In this document: positions 1 through 4,408 of the stretch, in pieces
Layout: each line of letters opens with the position of its first letter
Numbering within the stretch: the stretch's first letter is position 1
Assembly: GCA_051881655.1 (NCBI GenBank)
Contig: JBJEQH010000234.1
Location: 1 to 5,804 of the forward strand
From: Heritagella sp051881655
GTDB lineage: Bacteria; Bacillota; Clostridia; Oscillospirales; Acutalibacteraceae
Length of the DNA stretch: 5,804 bases
Direction of reading: 5' to 3'
Made by a program: the position numbers and the translations under genes
Notes under the pieces: model-generated
Database searches by the model: none
Told to the model about the DNA's origin: nothing
The model's input: only the letters and a program-made list of their open reading frames with translations

Positions 1-123
1 CGGGTCAACGGAAAACCCTGTCCCTATTTGCCCACAATCGAGGACGGTATACACTGCCAGAGGATTCTGGATTCGCTGCTGCTCTCCTCTGAAGAACGCC
101 GCTGGGTAAAAATTGAGAATTAG
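1..123 (+). CDS. Gfo/Idh/MocA-family oxidoreductase, C-terminal fragment (5' end outside window)
   Basis: An open frame runs in from the window edge in frame 1 and encodes 40 residues up to the TAG at 121-123. The tail reads P-T-I-E-D-G-I-H-C-Q-R-I-L-D-S-L, followed a few residues later by R-R-W-V-K-I. This matches the usual ending of NAD(P)-dependent Gfo/Idh/MocA sugar dehydrogenases, in which a 'PT.EDG..CQ.ILDA' helix is followed by a short W-V-x-I strand. The family oxidises or reduces sugars, inositols and related polyols in the cytoplasm; the substrate cannot be told from this fragment because the Rossmann domain and catalytic E-K-P motif lie outside the window. The gene converges on a TIM-barrel sugar-isomerase-like gene. 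These two families often occur together in sugar catabolic loci, but here they are on opposite strands. The call rests on a short stretch, so family confidence is moderate to good. Confidence 0.72.
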   Translation, partial: RVNGKPCPYLPTIEDGIHCQRILDSLLLSSEERRWVKIEN

Positions 124-139
124 CAAAAGTCTCCCAATA

Positions 140-176
140 ATTCCGGTTGGAATTGCCCGGAATAGGAGTACCTCCT
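140..176. repeat. Two small inverted repeats in the 3' region of the dehydrogenase gene
   Basis: ATTCCGG at 140-146 pairs with CCGGAAT at 157-163 around a 10-nt loop. Directly after it AGGAG (164-168) pairs with CTCCT (172-176) around a 3-nt loop. Neither is followed by a T-run, so neither is an intrinsic terminator by itself. They lie between the dehydrogenase stop and the large terminator and could be 3'-end stabilising structure or chance. Apart from these and the terminator, I see nothing in 124-258. Confidence 0.3.
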
Positions 177-191
177 TCTATATCTGGAAAT

Positions 192-259
192 CCCGGTAAA
201 AAGAATCACCCTCCTGCCGCCATCAACAGGAGGGTGATGAGTTTTACCGGGTATTTTTT
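192..259. terminator. Bidirectional intrinsic terminator between convergent genes
   Basis: The inner stem is 12 bp, ATCACCCTCCTG (205-216) with CAGGAGGGTGAT (227-238), around a 10-nt loop. The outer stem is 10 bp, CCCGGTAAAA (192-201) with TTTTACCGGG (242-251). The two are separated by a symmetric 3x3 purine internal loop (AGA against GAG). The A-run before and T-run after the inner stem give a U-tract on both strands. The plus strand has an additional T6 at 254-259. It would end the plus-strand dehydrogenase transcript and the minus-strand four-gene operon, whose last stop codon (259-261) abuts the structure. Confidence 0.92.
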
Positions 260-1089
260 CAGCGCACTTCGCGCAGCAGCTGATTCAGCCAGCGGGCCGA
301 TTCCTCCATATCCTGCAGACAGCGGCAGGAGTCAAAATGCTCGATAGCCAGGCTGCCGTCAAAGTCAGTCGTCGTCAACAGATCCGTCAGAATATCCCGC
401 AGGGGGATCACCCCGCTGCCCGCCGGGGCCGGGTACATTGGGCGCCCCGACAGGGTTATTTTCGGTTTTTCCCCGCCGCGGTCCTGTTCTCCCCGGTCCT
501 TGCAGTGGATCTCGTGCCGGATATATTTTTTCAGCTTCGTGTACGCCTGCCAGGCATCCTGCTCACTGTAGAGGAAATTGCCCGTATCAAAAAAGCACGA
601 CAGACCCGGCACCTGCTCCATAAACCACAGCAGCCCCTCCATGGTGGAGAAGGGCGCTTCTTTTCCGTCAAAGTCCTCCATGCCCACCGTTACGCCTTTT
701 TGCCCGGCGTACTCACACATGCTGCGCAGAACGCACACCATGTTCTGCAGCATAGCCTCCCGACTTTCCTTCTCCTGCTCCGTAATAAATCCGGGAATGG
801 CCAGAACCTTATCGCTGCCGATGGAAACCGCCAGGTCGATCACCCGTCGGGCCTCCTCCTCGCTGGGGCAGTGACCAAAATCACAGAAGGCCGGCATGCT
901 GTTCACATGCATCCCCGCCCGGCACAGCACTGCCAGTTTTTCCTGTGTTCCCGGCTGCTGCAGTTCGGTATTCATAATCTCCAGCCCGGTAATCCCCCAG
1001 GACAGGCACTTTTGGGCTGTCTCCTCCAGAGAGAGTCCGCTTTGCTCCGCGGCCACAACCACATGATTAAAAAATACGGAAAGTTCCAT
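259..1089 (-). CDS. Sugar phosphate isomerase/epimerase-like TIM-barrel protein (xylose isomerase-like, AP endonuclease 2 family)
   Basis: The 276-residue product has the normal length for single-domain members of this TIM-barrel superfamily. Probable divalent-metal ligands are visible in the expected order: E138 in V-G-M-E-D-F, D168 in F-F-D-T-G-N, H195 in E-I-H-C-K-D, and E250 in A-I-E-H-F. The P-A-G-S-G-V-I-P-L-R-D segment (222-232) matches the G-x-G-x-I loop before the last strands. Family members isomerise or epimerise sugars, inosose or hydroxypyruvate and act in the cytoplasm; the substrate here is unknown. The start at 1089 is supported by GGAGGAG about 9 nt upstream, inside the end of the preceding cyclase gene. 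It lies only 3 nt after that gene's stop, so it is the last gene of the Nudix-mtnN-cyclase operon. A hydrophilic stretch (residues 198-210) before the G-x-G loop is slightly unusual. An endonuclease IV function is unlikely because the protein lacks the full set of nine metal ligands. Confidence 0.85.
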   Translation of the reverse strand: MELSVFFNHVVVAAEQSGLSLEETAQKCLSWGITGLEIMNTELQQPGTQEKLAVLCRAGMHVNSMPAFCDFGHCPSEEEARRVIDLAVSIGSDKVLAIPGFITEQEKESREAMLQNMVCVLRSMCEYAGQKGVTVGMEDFDGKEAPFSTMEGLLWFMEQVPGLSCFFDTGNFLYSEQDAWQAYTKLKKYIRHEIHCKDRGEQDRGGEKPKITLSGRPMYPAPAGSGVIPLRDILTDLLTTTDFDGSLAIEHFDSCRCLQDMEESARWLNQLLREVR

Positions 1090-1092
1090 TTC

Positions 1093-1680
1093 TCACGTCT
1101 CCTCCTGCAGCAGAACCGCCCGCACCGGCGATGCTTCCAGCCCGTGCAGTTTCAGCGGCATGCAGCACAGGGTGTAGTTTCCGTCCGGCACGCCGGTCAG
1201 ATCCACCCCTTCCAGAATGACCATATTTCTGCCCAGCAGCTCCACATGCGGGGCCAGCTCGCCGCCGGCCGGGCCGATCGACTGGGCATCCGTCCCCACT
1301 AAGGTCACACCGGCCTGCCCCAACACGATGGCCGCGCTGGCATCCAGAAATGCCTTGCCATTGCCATGGAACAGAATCATCTTCTCGCAGAACGGCAGCA
1401 AAATCTCCATCTGCTGCCCGGTCAGGGTTCCGGTCATGGAGACCACGGTGCAGCGGCCGTAAAACCGCTCGGCGGGAATTTCATCAATGGCCGCAGCGCC
1501 ATCCACAAAGTGCAGCGGCGCATCCACATGGGTGCCGCTGTGGCAGCCCGAATAGAAAGCTGACAGATTGTACACGCTGCCGTTTTCCGCCATGCGGACC
1601 TTGGGGTCCGGATAGGGGGCCGGGTCCCCGGGATAGACGGGCGCGGTAAACAGATCACGGGTGATATCCAGTACTTTCAT
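1093..1680 (-). CDS. Cyclase-family metal-dependent hydrolase (KynB/arylformamidase-like)
   Basis: The 195-residue protein fits the Pfam 'cyclase' family (bacterial kynurenine formamidase, isatin hydrolase and polyketide-cyclase-like proteins). The signature H-x-G-T-H-x-D-x-P-x-H is present as H47, G49, T50, H51, D53, P55 and H57. The second half carries V-G-T-D at 128-131, H145 and E157 in I-L-E-G-V-D-L, with the H-to-E spacing of 12 known for KynB. These residues bind a metal pair that activates water for amide or lactam/lactone hydrolysis in the cytoplasm. The D-P after V-G-T-D-x-x-S in KynB reads G-P here, so a true kynurenine formamidase is uncertain; no other kynurenine pathway gene is nearby. 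The ATG at 1680 overlaps the mtnN stop (ATGA) and has AAGGAG 8 nt upstream. The context suggests a ring-opening or ester-cleaving step linked to a nucleoside or sugar pathway, which is inference. Confidence 0.88.
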   Translation of the reverse strand: MKVLDITRDLFTAPVYPGDPAPYPDPKVRMAENGSVYNLSAFYSGCHSGTHVDAPLHFVDGAAAIDEIPAERFYGRCTVVSMTGTLTGQQMEILLPFCEKMILFHGNGKAFLDASAAIVLGQAGVTLVGTDAQSIGPAGGELAPHVELLGRNMVILEGVDLTGVPDGNYTLCCMPLKLHGLEASPVRAVLLQEET

Positions 1681-2399
1681 GCTTTCTTCTCCTTTTCCAA
1701 AAGCTGCTGCAGATCCGGCAGCGCATTTTTCAGCAGCTGCACGGACCGCTGGGCGGCCATTTTTGCAAACTGCGGAAAGTCCACTTTGGCGTCATCGTTG
1801 GCATTGTCCGAGATGGCCCGCAGAACCACAAACGGCACCTGCCCCAATACGGCGGTGTGTCCGATCGCGGCTCCCTCCATCTCGCAGGCCTGTGCCCCGG
1901 GGAAATCGCGCAGAATTTTCTCCATTTTCTCCCCGCCGGAAATGAACTGATCGCCCGAGGCGATCAGCCCCCGCCGTACGGCGCCCGGATACACCTTTGC
2001 GGCCTTCTCCATCAGCAGGGTGGTCGCTGCCCGGTCGGCCTCCATTTCCACCGCATCCACACCGCACACATATCCCATGGGATAGCCCAGCGGCGTGATA
2101 TCCATATCGTGCTCGACCACCGCATCGGCGAATACCACATCACCGATGTACACCTCTTTACCGATTCCGCCGGCCACGCCGGAATTGATAATCAAATCCG
2201 GGTGATACAGCAGCAACATACTCTGGGCGCAGATGGCGGCGTTCACCTTTCCCTCGCCGCTGCAGGCTACCACACAGGACACCCCGTCAATCCGGCCGCT
2301 GTAATACGTATTTTTCCCCACCTGCTGGGACTGCGGATCCTCCATGCTGTGAAGAAGGCCCTCGACCTCCATCTGCATGGCGCCAATGATTCCAATCAT
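1677..2399 (-). CDS. mtnN: 5'-methylthioadenosine/S-adenosylhomocysteine nucleosidase
   Basis: The enzyme cleaves the N-glycosidic bond of MTA, SAH and 5'-deoxyadenosine, releasing adenine and a thio- or deoxyribose. It acts in the cytoplasm in methionine salvage, the activated-methyl cycle and autoinducer-2 precursor formation. The start used is the ATG at 2399, giving M-I-G-I-I-G-A-M-Q-M-E-V-E and 240 residues, close to the E. coli enzyme. The frame stays open 24 residues further up, but that extension is low-complexity and charged, lies inside the Nudix gene, and the AAGGAG (2406-2411) sits 6 nt before this ATG. Catalytic residues match MtnN: E11 (E. coli E12), E175 in E-M-E-G (E174) and D198 in A-I-S-D-N-A (D197). 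N-S-G-V-A-G-G at 72-78 is the phosphorylase-superfamily glycine loop. It overlaps the Nudix stop by 4 bp upstream and the cyclase start by 4 bp downstream. Futalosine hydrolase (MqnB) is a related alternative but less likely given the E-M-E-G and S-D-N motifs. Confidence 0.95.
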   Translation of the reverse strand: MIGIIGAMQMEVEGLLHSMEDPQSQQVGKNTYYSGRIDGVSCVVACSGEGKVNAAICAQSMLLLYHPDLIINSGVAGGIGKEVYIGDVVFADAVVEHDMDITPLGYPMGYVCGVDAVEMEADRAATTLLMEKAAKVYPGAVRRGLIASGDQFISGGEKMEKILRDFPGAQACEMEGAAIGHTAVLGQVPFVVLRAISDNANDDAKVDFPQFAKMAAQRSVQLLKNALPDLQQLLEKEKKA

Positions 2400-3001
2400 T
2401 CTCTTCTCCTTCCTTTCCTCCGGGCGATTTCCTTTTCCACTAATTTTCGGTAAATCCGCTCGGTCATCCATTTTTCCGTGGAAGCCTCCAGTGCCTCCTG
2501 GGGAGTAAACCAGCGCACTCCGCGGTTCTCCCCTTCACAGGGGTGTAGCCCATCCCGCTCATCGGCCCACAGCAGATAGGTCACATTCATATGCAAATGG
2601 GAGGGCACATACCTCCCCCGCTTTTCATGGCCAAAAACCGGGAGAATCTCCACGGAGAAGATCTGCGGAGATACCGGGGCAATATGGCAGACACCCGTCT
2701 CCTCCTTCGCCTCCCGCAGAGCCACCTGCAGAAGATCCGTTTCCCCATCGGCATGGCCGCCGCACCACGACCAGGAATCGTACAGATTGTGGTACACCAT
2801 CAAAACCCGGTCACCGTTTTGATTCAGAATCCAGCCGGAAGCGGTGAAATGAGCGGTCTCGTTGGTCCGTTCAAAGGCGTCGGGAGCCTGCTGCAAAAAG
2901 CAGAGCATCCTCTCCCGGTCCTTCTGTTCCTGTTCATTCCAGGGGGAAAACTGAGAAAGGGCGGTTTCCAAACTCTCCCGGTCCCGGGAAAAAGACGCCA
3001 T
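2396..3001 (-). CDS. NUDIX hydrolase
   Basis: The 201-residue product has a helical N-terminal portion (about 1-50) and a Nudix fold from about 52 to 185. Nudix enzymes hydrolyse nucleoside diphosphates linked to another moiety, using Mg2+ bound by the Nudix box. The box begins at G81-G82-H-A-D-G-E and ends R-E-A-K-E-E-T-G-V (96-104), so the metal-binding R-E-x-x-E-E core is intact. The first box glutamate is displaced by one position: G-E-T is present where most proteins have P-G-E. I recall the G-G-H-A-D-G form from a bacterial Nudix subfamily of unassigned substrate. The ATG at 3001 has AGGAGG (3011-3016) 9 nt upstream and an extended -10 promoter directly before it. It is the first gene of the operon and overlaps mtnN by 4 bp. 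The C-terminus is strongly basic (A-R-R-K-G-R-R-R-E), perhaps for nucleic-acid or acidic-ligand contact, though it also encodes the mtnN ribosome binding site. The substrate is unknown. Confidence 0.92.
   Translation of the reverse strand: MASFSRDRESLETALSQFSPWNEQEQKDRERMLCFLQQAPDAFERTNETAHFTASGWILNQNGDRVLMVYHNLYDSWSWCGGHADGETDLLQVALREAKEETGVCHIAPVSPQIFSVEILPVFGHEKRGRYVPSHLHMNVTYLLWADERDGLHPCEGENRGVRWFTPQEALEASTEKWMTERIYRKLVEKEIARRKGRRRE
2406..2411 (-). promoter_or_regulatory. Ribosome binding site that fixes the mtnN start
   Basis: AAGGAG on the minus strand ends 6 nt before the ATG at 2399. It lies within the last codons of the Nudix gene, as expected for a coupled overlap, and argues against any longer mtnN product. 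Confidence 0.8.
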
Positions 3002-3035
3002 GGCGGGCAGCCTCCTCTCTTTTCACACTGAAATT

Positions 3036-3064
3036 ATTATAGCAAAGTCCCATCCTCTCTACAA
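3036..3064 (-). promoter_or_regulatory. Extended -10 sigma-A promoter of the Nudix-mtnN-cyclase-isomerase operon
   Basis: On the minus strand TATAAT (3036-3041) is preceded by TGC (3042-3044), an extended -10. A weak -35 TTGTAG (3059-3064) sits 17 nt away. Transcription would start near 3029, giving a leader of about 28 nt with AGGAGG close to the Nudix ATG. The promoter lies between the hsp20 terminator and the Nudix gene, so the operon is an independent unit with no sign of heat-shock control. Confidence 0.8.
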
Positions 3065-3089
3065 GAAGCCGTGGTCAAAACTTCCCGAT

Positions 3090-3130
3090 AAAAAAAGAGA
3101 GAACAGGGAAAATTTCTCCCTGTTCTCTCT
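3090..3130 (-). terminator. Strong intrinsic terminator of the hsp20 operon
   Basis: A perfect 14-bp stem pairs AGAGAGAACAGGGA (3096-3109) with TCCCTGTTCTCTCT (3117-3130) around a 7-nt loop. On the minus strand it is followed by a run of seven T (3096-3090). It begins 17 nt after the stop codon of the downstream hsp20 gene. There is no comparable U-run on the plus strand side, so it acts in the minus direction. Confidence 0.95.
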
Positions 3131-3147
3131 GTTCGTTCTCTGCTGTT

Positions 3148-3582
3148 TTACCGGATTTCAATGCGGCGGCTGGCCGGCACCGTTTTCCCCTTCTTCGGCA
3201 GCGTCAGCTTCAGTACCCCATTGTTGTAGTCCGCCCGGATCTGATCGGTCTCCACATTGGATACATCAAAGCTGCGGCTGTACTGGCCAAAGCTGCGCTC
3301 GCACCGCAGATAGTTCCCCTTCTTATCCGAATCCTCCCATTCACTGTGGCGCTCGGCCGAAACGGTCAGCACATCCCCCTCCAGATCCAGATGGATATCC
3401 TCCTTGGCAAAGCCGGGCAGATCCGTAGTCAGCTCGTAGGAATCTCCCTTATCCTGGATATCGGTCTTAAATTCAGACAGAGAATGGTTGCCGAAAAAGG
3501 CACGCTCCATCTCCTCCATCTCACGGAACGGATTGTAACTCATCGAATTCTGACGGCGTTCAAAAGGCATCAAACCAAACAT
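3148..3582 (-). CDS. hsp20: Small heat shock protein, Hsp20/alpha-crystallin family (downstream copy)
   Basis: This is an ATP-independent holdase that binds unfolding proteins and assembles into oligomers in the cytoplasm. The alpha-crystallin domain spans roughly residues 38-130, from F-K-T-D-I to N-G-V-L-K-L-T-L-P-K. The D-L-P-G-F motif and the G-V-L strand are typical. The C-terminal I-E-I provides the I-x-I anchor used for oligomer assembly. The frame also has an ATG at 3588, but the AAGGAGG (3591-3597) lies only 2 nt before that codon and 8 nt before the ATG at 3582. I therefore start at 3582, giving 144 residues beginning M-F-G-L-M-P-F-E-R. The other hsp20 gene lies 66 nt upstream with no terminator between them, so the pair is probably co-transcribed. 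The copies share M-P-F-E-R near the start and 33 identical residues inside the crystallin domain. Confidence 0.95.
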   Translation of the reverse strand: MFGLMPFERRQNSMSYNPFREMEEMERAFFGNHSLSEFKTDIQDKGDSYELTTDLPGFAKEDIHLDLEGDVLTVSAERHSEWEDSDKKGNYLRCERSFGQYSRSFDVSNVETDQIRADYNNGVLKLTLPKKGKTVPASRRIEIR

Positions 3583-3590
3583 ACTCATTT

Positions 3591-3597
3591 CCTCCTT
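3591..3597 (-). promoter_or_regulatory. Ribosome binding site deciding the start of the downstream hsp20
   Basis: AAGGAGG is a strong match to the 16S anti-SD. Its spacing is 2 nt to the first in-frame ATG (3588) and 8 nt to the second (3582). The second is therefore the likely initiator. Confidence 0.75.
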
Positions 3598-3648
3598 ATC
3601 TTTTCTGCAATTCTTCTTTACCGTATTGCATCCGCTTCATCGGGGCGA

Positions 3649-4119
3649 TTATTCGCTTTTTTCTCCCTGTGAATCGAACGCTTCTGCGCACTTTTCAGGG
3701 ATAACCGTTATGGCCGGTTCCTGCACTTCGATCCGGCGGTTGACCGGCTGTCTGGGCAGTTTCTTCGGCAGCTTCACACACAGCACCCCATTTTCGTAAG
3801 CGGCCTCGATTCCCTCGGTGTCCACACCGGATACATCGAAGCTGCGGCTGTACTGGCCGAAGCTGCGCTCACACCGCAAATAGTTCCCCTTCTTATCGGA
3901 ATCCTCCCATTCACTGTGGCGTTCCGCTGCGAGGGTCAGCACATCACCCTTCAGATCCAGATGGATATTCTCCTTCGAAAATCCAGGCAGATCGGCTGTC
4001 AGACGGTAGGCGTCTTTTTCATCCTGAACATCCACACGAAAATCTTCTCCGGTACGGAAAAAGGTTTCCTCGGCGGTAAACGGAACAAATACTCTCTCAA
4101 AAGGCATCATGGTTTTCAT
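3649..4119 (-). CDS. hsp20: Small heat shock protein, Hsp20/alpha-crystallin family (upstream copy)
   Basis: This 156-residue Hsp20 is a paralogue of the gene just downstream. The crystallin domain runs from about residue 26 (D-F-R-V-D-V-Q) to about 119 (N-G-V-L-C-V-K-L-P-K-K), with D-L-P-G-F conserved. The C-terminal anchor reads I-E-V rather than I-x-I and is followed by a longer tail of about 25 residues, including I-T-V-I-P, a second possible anchor, and an acidic end. The N-terminal arm is short (about 25 residues) and aromatic-rich (F8, F11, F14, F20, F21), consistent with a client-binding arm. The ATG at 4119 has GGAGG (4128-4132) 8 nt upstream. It is the first gene after a long leader containing CIRCE, so HrcA-dependent heat induction is likely. 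The different anchor and tail suggest the copies differ in assembly or partner choice, which is inference. Confidence 0.95.
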   Translation of the reverse strand: MKTMMPFERVFVPFTAEETFFRTGEDFRVDVQDEKDAYRLTADLPGFSKENIHLDLKGDVLTLAAERHSEWEDSDKKGNYLRCERSFGQYSRSFDVSGVDTEGIEAAYENGVLCVKLPKKLPRQPVNRRIEVQEPAITVIPEKCAEAFDSQGEKSE

Positions 4120-4170
4120 TCTTCATTCCTCCATTCGGTCATGCAAATCATGAAAATTATGTTTTACATT

Positions 4171-4197
4171 CCCGGCTCCGGGAGGAGAACTCCTCCC
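4171..4197 (-). repeat. Overlapping, mutually exclusive hairpins in the hsp20 leader
   Basis: The minus strand holds GGGAGGAG-TT-CTCCTCCC (4197-4180), foldable as a 7-bp stem with a 4-nt loop. It also holds CCCGG-AG-CCGGG (4182-4171). The two share the CCC at 4182-4180, so they compete. There is no following T-run. The CTCCTCC strand is an anti-SD-like sequence that could also pair with GGAGG before the hsp20 start (4128-4132). A regulatory leader element is possible but unproven. Confidence 0.4.
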
Positions 4198-4200
4198 TTC

Positions 4201-4230
4201 TCAATGGGCGCCGGAAGAGAGCTGATTCAT
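4201..4230 (-). CDS. Possible 9-codon leader peptide upstream of hsp20
   Basis: An ATG at 4230 opens a frame encoding M-N-Q-L-S-S-G-A-H and ending in TGA (4203-4201). AAGGAGG (4241-4247) lies 10 nt upstream, a strong ribosome binding site with nothing else to serve. The stop sits 3 nt before the overlapping inverted repeats, the layout expected of a translated leader. The peptide has no run of a single amino acid, so classic attenuation is not indicated. It could be chance. Confidence 0.3.
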   Translation of the reverse strand: MNQLSSGAH

Positions 4231-4273
4231 GGATCCCCGACCTCCTTCTCGGTCTTCTCTCTTTCTGTTTACA

Positions 4274-4285
4274 AGTATAAGTATA
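4274..4285 (-). promoter_or_regulatory. Candidate -10 region for the hsp20 operon (tandem TATACT)
   Basis: Two abutting TATACT hexamers (4285-4280 and 4279-4274) lie in an AT-rich stretch between CIRCE and hsp20. Each differs from TATAAT by one base. No convincing -35 is present 16-18 nt upstream, and there is no TG extension. If used, the leader would be about 145 nt. I also found no good promoter upstream of CIRCE, so the start site is unresolved. Confidence 0.4.
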
Positions 4286-4313
4286 AAGGTCATTTGTTTC
4301 GAATGTGTTACGG

Positions 4314-4355
4314 AAAAATGAAAAATTAGCACTCTTTTGCTTAGAGTGCTAATTT
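4314..4355 (-). terminator. CIRCE-containing stem with T-run, candidate terminator of the antiporter gene
   Basis: The CIRCE symmetry extends by 3 bp on each side to AAATTAGCACTC paired with GAGTGCTAATTT, a 12-bp stem with a 9-nt loop (4323-4355). On the minus strand it is followed by TTCATTTTT (4322-4314). It begins 53 nt after the antiporter stop codon, and no other stem with a T-run lies between the antiporter and hsp20. The stem is AT-rich, so termination would be moderate. Confidence 0.5.
4326..4352. promoter_or_regulatory. CIRCE element (HrcA repressor operator)
   Basis: TTAGCACTC (4326-4334), a 9-nt spacer and GAGTGCTAA (4344-4352) match the CIRCE consensus at every position. HrcA binds this operator and represses chaperone operons (classically groESL and dnaK) until heat stress titrates GroEL. 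Here the nearest downstream gene in the minus direction is hsp20 at 4119, about 207 nt away, and no gene starts on the plus side. It therefore most likely controls the hsp20 pair. Its distance from the start codon is larger than usual. Confidence 0.96.
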
Positions 4356-4408
4356 CTTGCTTCCTATTTTGCCCACCGGCGTTTTTTCCTGCTATGGTTT
4401 TCCCCTTC

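Noticed and set aside
259..1089. Endonuclease IV (DNA repair) for the TIM-barrel gene
   Set aside because: It shows the E/D/H/E ligand pattern of sugar isomerases/epimerases rather than the full nine-ligand trinuclear zinc site.
337..1302. Long plus-strand open frame of 321 codons opposite the TIM-barrel and cyclase genes
   Set aside because: It is antisense to two well-recognised enzymes with catalytic motifs, is rich in H, P, Q and R as expected from an antisense shadow, and lacks a ribosome binding site.
1857..2453. Plus-strand open frame of 198 codons opposite mtnN
   Set aside because: It is a shadow of the highly conserved mtnN coding strand, with no recognisable domain.
3589..3648. 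Possible separate promoter or terminator between the two hsp20 genes
   Set aside because: Only a 4-bp GCGA/TCGC stem and no convincing -35/-10 pair are present; the gap looks like an ordinary intra-operon spacer.
4270..4300. Possible CtsR operator (AGGTCA-like half-site at 4287-4292)
   Set aside because: Only one imperfect heptad is present; the CtsR site needs a tandem direct repeat.
3916..4329. Plus-strand open frame reaching across the hsp20-CIRCE intergenic region
   Set aside because: Two thirds of it is antisense to hsp20 and the rest runs through the leader and up to CIRCE; no ribosome binding site or domain is visible.
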